NCBI GenBank assembly: GCA_021371895.1
Contig: JAJFVI010000032.1
Location: 1-39,701 of the forward strand
From: Eubacteriales bacterium
GTDB lineage: Bacteria; Bacillota; Clostridia; Christensenellales; Aristaeellaceae
DNA: 39,701 nt
Direction of reading: 5' to 3'
The notes beneath the pieces were generated by a model. It had not been told where the DNA came from and searched no databases. It worked only from the letters and a program-made list of their open reading frames with translations. Shown piece after piece: positions 14,415 to 23,001 of the stretch (within the stretch, counting starts at the first letter, position 1; the number at the start of each line of letters is the position of its first letter). A program made the position numbers and the translations under genes.

Positions 14415-15752
14415 ATGGCCACCGGCACCTTCCACGCTGCGCGACTTAAGGGTGTGGCGACCATCCCTCCCGCCAAAAGCGAGGCGCATCGGGCGCTGCT
14501 GCTGGCTGCTCTGGGCTGGAAACCCTGCCGGCTCAACGGCTTTGCCCCTCCCGTTTGCGACGATACGCAGGCGATGATCAACGGCGTAACCGCCCTGGGC
14601 GCGACCGTCGAGCTAGCGGACGACGCGCTGCTGGTGACGCCTGCGCCCTACGCACCGCCAAACGCGGAACCGGTCGCCTGCGAGGTGCATGCCTGCGCCG
14701 CGGCGCTGCGCATGCTGATACCCGCCTTTCTCGCGCGGGGCCGCGCCGTGCGCTTCACCATGGAAGACGCGCTTTTTGCCCGCCCGCTGGCGGCGTTTGA
14801 TCCGCTGCTGCAAAAGCTGAACGCCACGTTTACGCGCACCCCTTCTCACAACGGGCGGCGCGCCACGGTGGAACTGTCCGGCTTCATGCCTGCCGGTACC
14901 TACGAGATCGACGGCTCGCTGTCCAGCCAGTTCGCTTCAGGGCTTTTAATCGCGCTGGCGCACGCGCGCGACGATACGGGCGCACCCGCGTCCGCGACGC
15001 TCAGGGTGAAGCCACCCATCGTCAGCCGACCCTATCTGGATATGACGCTTGCGCAGATGCAGCGGTTCGGGCATACGGTTTCCGAGCGGGATGATGGGCT
15101 GTTTGCGCTCTCGCCTGCGGCAGCGTCCGCGCCCGCCGAACTGGACGTTGCGCCGGATTGGTCGCAGGCGGCGGTTTTCCTGTGTGCCAATGCCATGGGC
15201 AGCAGCGTGATCCTCGCTAAAATGAGCGCCCCGAAGGCCGGCGAGCATTCGCTGCAGGGGGATGCGCGCATCGTATCGCTTCTTAGGGAAATGGGGTTAC
15301 GCATCCGTAACCTGCCGGAAGGGCTGCTGGTCAGCTGTCCTTCGCGAGCGGAGCTTTTGCCCTTAACGGTGAATTGCGCGGATATTCCGGATCTGGCGCC
15401 CATTCTGGCGCTGACATGTACACAGGCTGCGGGCGAATCCACGCTTACGGGCGTAGGCCGCCTGCGCGTAAAGGAGTGCGACCGTCTGGAAGCTACATAT
15501 ACGTTATTAACACGGCTGGGCGCGCGCGTGGAAATCGGCGCGGACGGGGATACGTTGCGCGTTTGGGGGCCAACCGCGCTGGACGGCGGATTTGCGGCCG
15601 ACGCGCGCGGCGACCACCGCGTGGTAATGCTTATGGCGACCGCCGCGCTGCTTTGCCGCCGCCCGGTCGTGCTGGCAGGCATCGAGGCCGTGCATAAATC
15701 CTGGCCTGGATTCCTGGCTACCTATCAGGCGTTGGGAGGAGAAATGATATGA
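14415..15752 (+). CDS. aroA: 3-phosphoshikimate 1-carboxyvinyltransferase (EPSP synthase)
   Basis: A 445-residue enzyme of the shikimate pathway that transfers the enolpyruvyl group of PEP to shikimate 3-phosphate. Conserved residues are visible: K21 and S22 in PPAKSEAHRALL, R26, the catalytic Asp in CADIPDLAP, the RLRVKECDRLEA block, GDHRVVM and a final Lys in HKSWPGF. The glycine-rich PEP loop is unusual: where E. coli has GNAGTAMR, this protein has HACAAALR (92-99), so the Gly96 equivalent is Ala and the Thr97 equivalent is Ala. AGGAGG at 14402-14407 fixes the start. Its stop overlaps the aroC start (ATGA), so the last two enzymes of the pathway are made together. Confidence 0.93.
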   Translation: MATGTFHAARLKGVATIPPAKSEAHRALLLAALGWKPCRLNGFAPPVCDDTQAMINGVTALGATVELADDALLVTPAPYAPPNAEPVACEVHACAAALRMLIPAFLARGRAVRFTMEDALFARPLAAFDPLLQKLNATFTRTPSHNGRRATVELSGFMPAGTYEIDGSLSSQFASGLLIALAHARDDTGAPASATLRVKPPIVSRPYLDMTLAQMQRFGHTVSERDDGLFALSPAAASAPAELDVAPDWSQAAVFLCANAMGSSVILAKMSAPKAGEHSLQGDARIVSLLREMGLRIRNLPEGLLVSCPSRAELLPLTVNCADIPDLAPILALTCTQAAGESTLTGVGRLRVKECDRLEATYTLLTRLGARVEIGADGDTLRVWGPTALDGGFAADARGDHRVVMLMATAALLCRRPVVLAGIEAVHKSWPGFLATYQALGGEMI

Positions 15753-16867
15753 GCGGTCACATCGGTCACGCACTGTGCGTGCAGATATTCGGAGAATCCC
15801 ACGGGGCGGCGCTGGGCGCAACCCTGGACGGATTGCCCGCGGGCTTCCGCGTGGATCTTCCCGCGCTGGAAGCTTTTTTACAGCGGCGCACGGCGCACAG
15901 GGGCGGTGAACTGGCCACCGGACGCAGGGAGAGCGATAAGCCCCGCATTCTTTCGGGGTTGAAAGACGGCGTAACCACGGGCCAGCCGATCACCGCCATT
16001 TTTGAAAACGCCGATACCCATTCCGCGGATTATGCTTTCCTGCCGGATCGCCCCCGGCCCGGGCACGCGGACTATCCCGCAATGGTTAAAAGCGCCGGGT
16101 ATGACGACCTTCGCGGCGGCGGCTACCACAGCGGCAGGCTGACGCTCGCGTACGCATTCGCGGGGGGACTGGCGCTGCAGTACCTCGCGGCACAGGGGGT
16201 GCGCATCGCCTCCCACGCGCTGATGATCGGGGGGGTAACCGATACGCCCGTCGATCCGCTCACCCCGGATATGGATGCCCTGCAAGCCTGCCGAACGTTC
16301 CCCGTACCGACGCTTGACGCGACCGCCGGTGAGCGGATGCGACAGGCGATCCTTGCTGCCAAAGCCGCGGAGGATTCCGTAGGCGGTGTGGCGGAGGTCG
16401 TGGCCACAGGTCTGCCCGCGGGGCTGGGCGCACCCTTCTTTGACGGGGTGGAAGCCGTAGCCGCGGCGCATTTCTTTTCCATTCCCGCGGTCAAAGGCGT
16501 CGCGTTCGGCGCCGGTTTCGCCGCTGCCAACATGCGCGGAAGTGCCTATAACGACCCCTATACGGTGGCTGACCATCGCGTCGTAACGATTAAAAACGAC
16601 GCCGGCGGTCTGCTGGGCGGCCTGACCGACGGCATGCCGGTGGTCGCGCGCGTCGCTTTCCGCCCCACCCCCTCCATCGGGCTTGCGCAGCAGACGGTCA
16701 GCCTGACCGCCATGGAAGAAACGACGCTGACCGTGCAGGGCCGCCACGACCCTTGCATCGTCGTGCGCGCGCTGCCGGTGGTGGAAGGCGCGCTGGCGTT
16801 GGCGCTGTGTGATCTGTGGCTTGGGCGGCACGGCGACGCGCCCGCGGAGGCGACAGATGCTGATTAA
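15749..16867 (+). CDS. aroC: Chorismate synthase
   Basis: A 372-residue enzyme that eliminates phosphate from EPSP to give chorismate, using reduced FMN as cofactor. Signatures are intact: FGESHGAALGATLDGLPAG near the N-terminus, RRESDKPRILSG, RPGHADYPAMVK, GGGYHSGRLTLAYAFAGGLA, and RPTPSIGLAQQTV near the C-terminus. Length is usual for the bacterial enzyme. The ATG overlaps the aroA stop, with GGAGGAG a few bases before it. The next gene starts inside the end of aroC, so aroA, aroC and the methyltransferase form one transcript. It acts in the cytoplasm as the branch point to aromatic amino acids and folate. Confidence 0.96.
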   Translation: MSGHIGHALCVQIFGESHGAALGATLDGLPAGFRVDLPALEAFLQRRTAHRGGELATGRRESDKPRILSGLKDGVTTGQPITAIFENADTHSADYAFLPDRPRPGHADYPAMVKSAGYDDLRGGGYHSGRLTLAYAFAGGLALQYLAAQGVRIASHALMIGGVTDTPVDPLTPDMDALQACRTFPVPTLDATAGERMRQAILAAKAAEDSVGGVAEVVATGLPAGLGAPFFDGVEAVAAAHFFSIPAVKGVAFGAGFAAANMRGSAYNDPYTVADHRVVTIKNDAGGLLGGLTDGMPVVARVAFRPTPSIGLAQQTVSLTAMEETTLTVQGRHDPCIVVRALPVVEGALALALCDLWLGRHGDAPAEATDAD

Positions 16868-18215
16868 AAACCAGATCATCACCCTCACCTGCGACCGCCT
16901 TGGCGCGGAACTGGAAAGCGTTTGCCGCTACGAGGGGCAGGCGGTGTTCGTACCCGGCGCGCTGCCAGGGGAGACTTTCACAGCGCAGATACTGCAAGCC
17001 CGTCCGCAATACGCATTCGCCCGGCCAACGAAGATCCTTACCGCATCGCCCGACCGCCGGGAGCCGTTTTGCCCCGTATATCGGCAATGCGGCGGCTGCA
17101 GCGGCCAGCATATGTGTTACGAGGCGACGCTTACCGCCAAGCGGCAGCAGGTGTACGATTGCCTTTCGCGCATCGGCGGCCTGCCGCTTGCCGAAGCGGA
17201 CGTGCCTGCCGTGATTGGGGCGGAAGATCCGACCCATTGCCGGAATAAAACCAGCCTGCCCGTCAGCGGAACTGTAAACGCCCCCGTGCTCGGCTTTTAC
17301 CGCAAACGCAGCCACGACGTGGTTGCCATCGACGATTGTCCCGTCGCCATGGGCGACGTCCGGGGTGTGATCGCAGCCGTGCGCGCGTGGATGCTGGAGG
17401 CTGGCGTAACCCCTTCCCGGGAGGAAACCCACACCGGGCTGTTGCGCCACGTCGTTGTACGCTCTTCTCGCGCCGGCGCGGTGCTGGTACTGCTGGTGGC
17501 GACTTCCTTTTCCCTGCCGGATACGGAGGGACTCGCGCGGCGGCTGCGCGCGGAAGTCAAGGGCTTTCAGGGTCTGCACGTGAGCGAAAATCAAGTGTGC
17601 AATAATGTAATCCTCGGCAAAACCAGCCGTAAGCTTTTCGGCGCAGACGCGATTACGGAAACGCTGATGGGGCTGACTTTTGAAATTACCCCGCTCTCCT
17701 TTTTCCAGGTCAACCCCGCGCAGACCGAGCGGCTATACCGCCAAGCCGTCACGTTCGCCGCACTCTCACCCGAGGATACGGTAGTGGATGCCTACGCCGG
17801 AGTGGGCACGATTTCGCTGTGCATGGCGAAACGGTGCCGGCGCGTAATCGGGCTGGAGATTATCCCCCAGGCGGTGGAGAGTGCCCGACGGAACGCCGAA
17901 ATCAATGGCATCACAAACGCGGAGTTCCATGTAGCAGCGGTGGAAGAACGTTTACCTGCACTCGTGGAACAGGGGCTTCGCCCCGACGTCGTTATGCTCG
18001 ATCCGCCTCGCAAGGGCGTGGAGCCATCCGTGATTGACGCTATTCTGCGGGCCGCGCCCAAACGGGTGGTATACGTCAGCTGTCATGTGCCAACGCAGGC
18101 ACGCGACGCGGCGCTGCTCGCGGCAGGCGGTTACCGTGTAACGGGCTGCCAGCCGGTCGATCTTTTCTGTTACGCAGCGGGCGTGGAGAATGTTTTGCTG
18201 CTGGAACGCGGTTGA
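16857..18215 (+). CDS. rlmD: 23S rRNA (uracil-5-)-methyltransferase, RumA/RlmCD family
   Basis: A 452-residue SAM-dependent RNA m5U methyltransferase of the RumA/TrmA family, in Gram-positives usually RlmCD acting on 23S rRNA. A TRAM-like N-terminus comes first, then the iron-sulfur cysteines CPVYRQCGGCSGQH with a fourth Cys in IDDCPVAM. The methyltransferase domain has VDAYAGVGTISL (SAM loop), MLDPPRKGVEPS and the catalytic Cys in VVYVSCHVPTQARD; the more usual sequence there is SCNPxTLARD. The final ENVLLLER holds the general-base Glu. The ATG at 16857 lies inside aroC (11-bp overlap) with GGAGG six bases upstream. A strong terminator follows. The exact target uridine cannot be read from sequence. 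Confidence 0.92.
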   Translation: MLIKNQIITLTCDRLGAELESVCRYEGQAVFVPGALPGETFTAQILQARPQYAFARPTKILTASPDRREPFCPVYRQCGGCSGQHMCYEATLTAKRQQVYDCLSRIGGLPLAEADVPAVIGAEDPTHCRNKTSLPVSGTVNAPVLGFYRKRSHDVVAIDDCPVAMGDVRGVIAAVRAWMLEAGVTPSREETHTGLLRHVVVRSSRAGAVLVLLVATSFSLPDTEGLARRLRAEVKGFQGLHVSENQVCNNVILGKTSRKLFGADAITETLMGLTFEITPLSFFQVNPAQTERLYRQAVTFAALSPEDTVVDAYAGVGTISLCMAKRCRRVIGLEIIPQAVESARRNAEINGITNAEFHVAAVEERLPALVEQGLRPDVVMLDPPRKGVEPSVIDAILRAAPKRVVYVSCHVPTQARDAALLAAGGYRVTGCQPVDLFCYAAGVENVLLLERG

Positions 18216-18243
18216 AGACGCATCCCTGCCCGACAGACGCTGA

Positions 18244-18283
18244 AAACGCCTTTTCCGTAGTTGCGGAAAAGGCGTTTGTTTTT
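18244..18283 (+). terminator. Rho-independent terminator after rlmD
   Basis: A 14-bp perfect stem (18244-18257 with 18264-18277), a 6-nt loop and then GTTTTT. It closes the aroA-aroC-rlmD operon. Confidence 0.9.
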
Positions 18284-18455
18284 CGGCACTCCTTGCCGTT
18301 AACTTCACTTCGCTGTCATCGGGAAAAGTGCGCACGCAGGCCGATCTGCCGCAGGGGCAGCGCCGTTTCCGACCTTCCTTCGCTCCCACGGGACACCTGC
18401 ACATCCGTGCCGCAGCGGGGTATGGCCTCCGCGCAAAAGGGAAAACGTTCCGTCG

Positions 18456-19214
18456 TCAGCCGACGCGCGCGCCACTCGGGATGGCCGTGATGGCGGCTTG
18501 GGCGGCTTCCCGCTCCGCCGAGGGCACGGACACATTCAGATCGCGGCGCGCCATGAGTACCGCGGCATCCGCAAGCAAACGGTAGCCCACGTCGTTTGGG
18601 TGAATGCCATCCAGGCTCATCAATTGCTCATAATTCGGCTGCGCCAGAAACACGTCCCGAAGATCCAAAAGCGGACAGCGTGTTTTCAGCGACACGTTAC
18701 GCACGGCGATGGCGTAACGCTCCTGCCAGCGGTAGATATGGTATACGTCGCCCAGCGCCGCAAGCACCTTATCCGCGTCCAGCCCGCGGGTGACCCAGGC
18801 GAAGTAGCGCGGCGCGTGCAGCGGCAGCGGCGTAATGAGCACCGGTCTCATGCCCCGTACGCGGATACGGTGTACGAACGTATTCAGCCCCTCCTCGAAC
18901 GCCGTCAGCGTCACTTTGGACATCACCGGCTCATCCGGATGCTCGGCCACATAACGCCAATCCAGGTCACAGTCGTTGCCGCCGAACTCCACCGCACACA
19001 GTGCGCCGGGCACAGGTTGGAACGCCTCAAACCAGTTCAGCCCGTCCAACACCGTTGCGCCCATGTTGGAATGGTTGACCACCTTGCTGTCCAACGCTTC
19101 CTCCAGCCGGGTTACACAGCGCTCACGGGAAATGGCGTAGCGTCCTTTTTGTTCATTATACAGAATTCCTCTGGCCAGCGAATCGCCCCAGATGTGAATT
19201 TCAGGATAAGTCAT
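18456..19214 (-). CDS. SGNH/GDSL-type hydrolase
   Basis: A 252-residue hydrolase of the SGNH superfamily (esterases, lipases, deacetylases). The catalytic blocks are present: IHIWGDSLARG with the nucleophilic Ser (block I), the Asn/Gly of an AVEFGGNDCDLDW block (block III) and LMSLDGIHPNDVGYRLLAD with the Asp-His pair (block V). There is no signal peptide, so it is probably cytoplasmic. The substrate is unknown; carbohydrate or cell-wall acetyl esters are typical of relatives. The ATG at 19214 is preceded by a modest AAGGCGG, and a strong promoter lies 37-64 bp upstream. It diverges from the DUF1836 gene. The 170 bp between its stop and the rlmD terminator show no gene. Confidence 0.88.
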   Translation of the reverse strand: MTYPEIHIWGDSLARGILYNEQKGRYAISRERCVTRLEEALDSKVVNHSNMGATVLDGLNWFEAFQPVPGALCAVEFGGNDCDLDWRYVAEHPDEPVMSKVTLTAFEEGLNTFVHRIRVRGMRPVLITPLPLHAPRYFAWVTRGLDADKVLAALGDVYHIYRWQERYAIAVRNVSLKTRCPLLDLRDVFLAQPNYEQLMSLDGIHPNDVGYRLLADAAVLMARRDLNVSVPSAEREAAQAAITAIPSGARVG

Positions 19215-19250
19215 GGCTTATTACCGCCTTATCATCTAGTATTCATTACC

Positions 19251-19278
19251 AGTATACGACTCTTATGTTGCTTGTCAA
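19251..19278 (-). promoter_or_regulatory. Promoter of the SGNH hydrolase gene
   Basis: Perfect -35 TTGACA (19273-19278) and -10 TATACT (19251-19256), 16 bp apart, on the minus strand. Confidence 0.75.
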
Positions 19279-19297
19279 GCATCCTCTGCAAAAATAC

Positions 19298-19326
19298 TTG
19301 TCGTTTGCCATACCGCATGGTATAAT
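19298..19326 (+). promoter_or_regulatory. Promoter of the DUF1836 gene
   Basis: -35 TTGTCG (19298-19303) and perfect -10 TATAAT (19321-19326), 17 bp apart. The imperfect palindrome TACC-N4-GGTA (19311-19322) overlaps the -10 region and could be an operator. It is back to back with the SGNH promoter. Confidence 0.7.
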
Positions 19327-19366
19327 AAGCCCCATTGAACACCAGTCTCCATCTCGGAGGTACGTT

Positions 19367-19957
19367 ATGCAAGATCGTCAAAGCGAGTTTGCCGTGCGGC
19401 TGGAATCCTTCTCCCCTGCGCCCTGGGAGATGATTCCTGATTTTGGATTGTATATGGATCAGGTGGTCACTTTCGTGGAGAGGCAATGCAGAAACCTCTT
19501 CATTGAAGGCGAGCGCGTTTTTACGCCTGCCATGGTGAATAACTACGTGAAATTCGGCCTCGTGGATCGCCCAAACGGCAAGAAATACGGCCGGGAGCAG
19601 CTCGCCCAGCTGTTGATGATTTGCGTACTCAAGCAATCCGCTTCCGCGGACGGCATGAAGGCGCTCCTGAAACCGCCCGAGGGAACGACCCTGCAGGCAC
19701 ATTATGAAAGCTTTTGCAAAACCGAGCGGGAGGTACTCGGCGCACTAAGCGAAGCGTTGCCCCTTCCCTCCGCCATGACCTGCGCGGTGCAGGGGGCAGC
19801 CTACCTGTTTTTATGCAACGCATTGCTTTTTAAAAAGTCGCAGCCCACCCCGCGCCACGCCAATAAACAGGCGCCATCCACGGCCACATCTACCGGGGAA
19901 GATACCGCGAACAAAACAACCGCCGCTGTGCCAGACAACGCCGCAGAAAAGATATAA
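19367..19957 (+). CDS. DUF1836 domain protein
   Basis: A 196-residue protein with a DUF1836 domain, a family found mainly in Firmicutes. The hallmark is the helix-turn-helix-like stretch FTPAMVNNYVKFGLVDRPNG followed by KKYGREQLAQLLMICVLKQ, resembling the MerR-type arrangement, so a DNA-binding role is plausible but unproven. The domain covers roughly residues 20-150; a hydrophobic patch (AVQGAAYLFLCNALLF) comes near 150-165, then a low-complexity Thr/Ala/Lys tail. CGGAGG six bases upstream fixes the start at 19367. It is transcribed alone, divergently from the SGNH hydrolase. Confidence 0.85.
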   Translation: MQDRQSEFAVRLESFSPAPWEMIPDFGLYMDQVVTFVERQCRNLFIEGERVFTPAMVNNYVKFGLVDRPNGKKYGREQLAQLLMICVLKQSASADGMKALLKPPEGTTLQAHYESFCKTEREVLGALSEALPLPSAMTCAVQGAAYLFLCNALLFKKSQPTPRHANKQAPSTATSTGEDTANKTTAAVPDNAAEKI

Positions 19958-20062
19958 CTCTGTAGGGCATTGACAACAAGGCAATAGAAACGCGTGGCAC
20001 GCTGCGAACGCCACGAAACAACGGTATATACAGATCGAAAATTCTTAGTTTACGAGGTCATT

Positions 20063-20590
20063 ATGGAACGCGTACTGATCGTCGGCTGCGGTGGCAGCGG
20101 AAAATCCACCCTCGCCCGCGAACTTGGGTCGATGCTGAGCTTGCCCATTATCCATCTGGATCGTCTCTTTTGGCAGGAAGGGTGGCATAACGTTACCAAC
20201 GATGTTTTTGACGCGCGCCTCGCGGAGGTACTGGCCCAACCCCGTTGGATTATCGACGGCAATTACGACCGTACCCTGCCCTTGCGTATCTCCCGGTGCG
20301 ATACGGTGATTGCGCTCAATTACTCCCGTGCCGTGTGCCTGCGGAGCGTCGCCAAACGCGTACTGCTCAGTCATGGCCGTACTAGGCCGGATATGGCCGG
20401 CGGTTGCCCTGAGCGCGTGGATTGGGCGTTTCTGCAATGGATCTGGGCGTTTAACCGCGAGAAGCGCCCACAACTCCTCGCCATGCTTTCCGAAGCCGCC
20501 CGGAACGGTGTGACCGTGCTTACGTTCAACCACCGCCGGGAGTGCCGCAAGTGGGTGCGTACCTGTCCGCCGGTGTCGGCGGTGCTATAA
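20063..20590 (+). CDS. P-loop kinase-like protein (topology modulation protein FlaR-like)
   Basis: A 175-residue P-loop NTPase similar to proteins annotated as DNA topology modulation protein or adenylate-kinase-like kinases. MERVLIVGCGGSGKSTLARE contains the Walker A motif GCGGSGKS (residues 9-16); IHLDRLFWQEGW and WIIDGNYDRTLPLRISRCD are the family's substrate-side blocks; RPDMAGGCPERVDW is a lid-like segment. The phosphate acceptor is unknown. The start is chosen at the first Met of the P-loop strand, with GAGG upstream. It has no obvious partner. Immediately downstream the base composition drops sharply to AT-rich. Confidence 0.8.
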   Translation: MERVLIVGCGGSGKSTLARELGSMLSLPIIHLDRLFWQEGWHNVTNDVFDARLAEVLAQPRWIIDGNYDRTLPLRISRCDTVIALNYSRAVCLRSVAKRVLLSHGRTRPDMAGGCPERVDWAFLQWIWAFNREKRPQLLAMLSEAARNGVTVLTFNHRRECRKWVRTCPPVSAVL

Positions 20591-20650
20591 ACCATCTGGT
20601 TACAATGAAAAAGCGGAAACAGCATTAACTGCTCCCACTCTTCTATATAA

Positions 20651-21373
20651 TTATATCTCAACTGACGAAATCATGCTCTTGGGCAACTCATCCCAGAAAT
20701 TTATAATTGCATTATAATATACGGTAAAATCATCTGTACTTATATGAATTGTCGGTTCAAGCAACGTGGATTTATATAACTTCAGTAAATCCATATCTCC
20801 CATGCCATGACTATTTATAAAATAATCGGGGCGGATTTCTCGAAGACTTTTTTCCGAATAACCTTCTGCATGCTTAAGAACATTGAATAAATGCCTTAAT
20901 TCCTTTAGTTTGCCCCAAGAAGCCATATGCTCAAATGGTTGATTATGATACTTAAATACATCTTTTGAAAAGGCAAAGCCTCTACCAATATCAGCTTCAG
21001 AATAAACTTTAAGATTATGATGTACCTCTTGAATAATAAAGGCAAACAGCTGTTGCTCCCAAACTTGACACATACAAGAAATCCACATACCAATTGTTCT
21101 ATATTGCATTAGAGTTAGCATATTATACTTTCTTAACCCCTCTGCTTGAATGTTGCTAACGAAATCAGCAGGATCAATCATGTCATTCTCGCCATAATAA
21201 GGTTGTTCCATTTGATTGCTCAACAAGTTATTTTCATATTCTTCTGCTTCTTTTTCTGCATTTGCAAACAATGGATAAATCCGTTCGAAAAACAGCTCTT
21301 TAATACTGGTTATGTCTTTTTTAAAAATTTCTCTTTGACCATCATAAAGATATAGTTCTGTTTTTCTTGGCAT
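20651..21373 (-). CDS. AT-rich orphan gene, possible HEPN-like protein
   Basis: A 240-residue soluble protein, probably all-helical. The stretch 20600-21400 is much richer in A and T than its neighbours and uses AT-ending codons, which points to recent acquisition. RTIGMWISCMCQVWEQQLFAF and KLKELRHLFNVLKHAEGYSE, followed by REIRPDYF, resemble HEPN-type helical proteins seen in defence genes, where a conserved Asn/Arg-to-His helix lies in this position; a strict Rx4-6H motif is not present. I cannot name a family. The ribosome binding site is weak. It stands alone on the minus strand between a kinase-like gene and the TfoX-N gene, a typical place for a single acquired gene. Confidence 0.65.
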   Translation of the reverse strand: MPRKTELYLYDGQREIFKKDITSIKELFFERIYPLFANAEKEAEEYENNLLSNQMEQPYYGENDMIDPADFVSNIQAEGLRKYNMLTLMQYRTIGMWISCMCQVWEQQLFAFIIQEVHHNLKVYSEADIGRGFAFSKDVFKYHNQPFEHMASWGKLKELRHLFNVLKHAEGYSEKSLREIRPDYFINSHGMGDMDLLKLYKSTLLEPTIHISTDDFTVYYNAIINFWDELPKSMISSVEI

Positions 21374-21448
21374 ATGTTATCACCGTCTTTAAATGTTGAA
21401 AACAGGTACTAAGTATATCTGTCACAATTCTGCACTCCTGCCCCAGAT

Positions 21449-21772
21449 TTATTTTGTTTTCTTCTTTTTCGGCGTCGGAAGCGGAACGATCGGTTCCAGA
21501 ATAGCGATGATTCTCCTTGTGAGGTCGACGTCGTCGATGTCCAGAATATAATGCTCCTTGGCTCCAGTATAGGGTGTAGCCCTCTCCGCTGTGTGCATTT
21601 CACCGGCAAGTTCGTCGCGCATCTTTACATAGGTCGTGTTGTCGCAGACGAGAAGAAGTGGCTTATCGTTGACATAAACCATATACTCACCGAACATTTT
21701 TCTATACCGAACCTCACCCGACCCGGCAAGTTGTTCGCAGACGTATTGGATATATTCCAAGGTTGATGCCAT
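21449..21772 (-). CDS. TfoX N-terminal domain protein
   Basis: A 107-residue protein consisting of the TfoX N-terminal domain alone: VRYRKMFGEYMVYVNDKPLL, then LVCDNTTYVKMRD and PYTGAKEHYILD. In gamma-proteobacteria TfoX/Sxy regulates competence and also has a C-terminal domain; stand-alone N-domains are common in Firmicutes and have no settled role. It ends in a Lys-rich tail (PTPKKKKTK). AAGGAACG lies before the ATG. It may share transcripts with the AT-rich gene downstream, but the 75-bp gap and the change in composition argue for separate origins. Confidence 0.85.
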   Translation of the reverse strand: MASTLEYIQYVCEQLAGSGEVRYRKMFGEYMVYVNDKPLLLVCDNTTYVKMRDELAGEMHTAERATPYTGAKEHYILDIDDVDLTRRIIAILEPIVPLPTPKKKKTK

Positions 21773-21860
21773 AATCGTTCCTTTCCGAGTGCCGACAGGG
21801 TGCTTTCTCCGGCAATCTTACCGCAAATTAAAAACAATCTTCATCCTTGCTCTTTTATGA

Positions 21861-21898
21861 AACAACACCCCTCGGGTCAACCGAAGGGTGTTGTTTTT
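21861..21898. terminator. Terminator between the SPFH and TfoX-N genes
   Basis: AACAACACCC (21861-21870) pairs with GGGTGTTGTT (21886-21895), with an inner CGG/CCG stem. The plus strand has the longer T-run, but the nearest gene reading into it is the minus-strand SPFH gene, whose stop is 14 nt away; on that strand only three T follow the stem. Confidence 0.65.
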
Positions 21899-21911
21899 AT
21901 TGATTTCGTCG

Positions 21912-22967
21912 TTACCCGATCTTCTCCCCGCAGTTGGGGCAGAATTTGGTGCCGGGCGTCACTTCCGTGTTGCATTTCGGGCACTTGGTGGCTACTGCCT
22001 GCGCTGCGCCGCATTCCGGGCAGAAGCGGCTGCCTGCGGGAATCGGCTTGCCGCAGGATACGCAGGGAACCGTCTGCGGCTGTGCCGCGGTCGGCGTCTG
22101 TTGTGTGCCCGCCATGCTCTGTGCAAACATCTGTCCCATCGCCGCGCCCGCGCCCATGCCAACGCCCATGCCGGCCATGCCGCCGCCGGGGTTATTGGCC
22201 GCCTCACGCATCGCCTCGGCCGCCTGGTACTGGCTGTATTTGTTCAGGTCGCCAACCACACCCATAGAGGTGCGCTTGTCGATGCTCTTTTCCACTTCTT
22301 CGGGAAGGCTGATGTTCTCGATCACGAAGCTGGTCAGCGACAGGCCCAGCGATTCCAGCTTGGGGCTGAGCGCCTTAAGCGCGTACTGGCTCAGTTCCTC
22401 GTAGTTGGCTGCCAGATCCAGCGCGGGAATCTTGCTTTCGGCAATCGCGTCGCTCAGGCCCGATACCAGCGTGCGCTTGATCTGCCCTTCCACGTCTTCC
22501 ACGGTGAACATGGCGTTGGTACCGAATACTTCCTTGAGGAACGTCTCGGGGTTAGTGACCCGGAAGGCAAAAATGCCAAACGCCCGGATGCGGATCATAC
22601 CGAAATCGGTGTCCCGCATCATCACGGGGTTGCTGGTTCCCCATTTGCGGTCGAGAAACTGTTTGGTGTTCACAAAATAAATGTCCGACTTAAAAGGGGA
22701 ATTAAAACCGAACTTCCATGATTTCAGCGCGGTCATAATGGGCATGTTCTGGGTCGTCAGCTCGTAGCGGCCAGGCTGATACACATCCGCAAACTGCCCT
22801 TCGTTCACAAAAACCGCTACCTGGCTTTCGCGAACCGTCAGCTGCGCGCCCATCATGATTTCCTTGCCGTTCATATCGTAACGGTGAACCATGGTGTTTT
22901 GGGTATCGTCCTTCCACTCGATGACGTCGATCAGCTGGTTGGTGACGATGTTTTTAATGAAACCCAT
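21912..22967 (-). CDS. SPFH domain protein with C-terminal double zinc ribbon (YdjI-like)
   Basis: A 351-residue protein of the SPFH/band-7 class often called virion core protein-like or YdjI. The SPFH core spans about residues 20-260 (FIKNIVTNQLIDVIEWKDD, RESQVAVFVNEGQFADVYQP, FGIFAFRVTNPETFLKEVFG). A flexible Gly/Met/Ala-rich linker follows, then two zinc ribbons, CVSCGK...CPECG and CPKCN...CPNCG. It has no membrane segment; Bacillus YdjI works with PspA-type envelope stress proteins. Two in-frame ATGs exist (22973 and 22967); the second is preferred because it is nine bases from the GAGGGG site and matches the usual MGFIK start. It lies 34 bp after the receiver-like gene, so the two share a promoter. 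Confidence 0.88.
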   Translation of the reverse strand: MGFIKNIVTNQLIDVIEWKDDTQNTMVHRYDMNGKEIMMGAQLTVRESQVAVFVNEGQFADVYQPGRYELTTQNMPIMTALKSWKFGFNSPFKSDIYFVNTKQFLDRKWGTSNPVMMRDTDFGMIRIRAFGIFAFRVTNPETFLKEVFGTNAMFTVEDVEGQIKRTLVSGLSDAIAESKIPALDLAANYEELSQYALKALSPKLESLGLSLTSFVIENISLPEEVEKSIDKRTSMGVVGDLNKYSQYQAAEAMREAANNPGGGMAGMGVGMGAGAAMGQMFAQSMAGTQQTPTAAQPQTVPCVSCGKPIPAGSRFCPECGAAQAVATKCPKCNTEVTPGTKFCPNCGEKIG

Positions 22968-23001
22968 ATGCATGTACCCCTCTCTTTTTGTCTGCCCGCC
23001 C

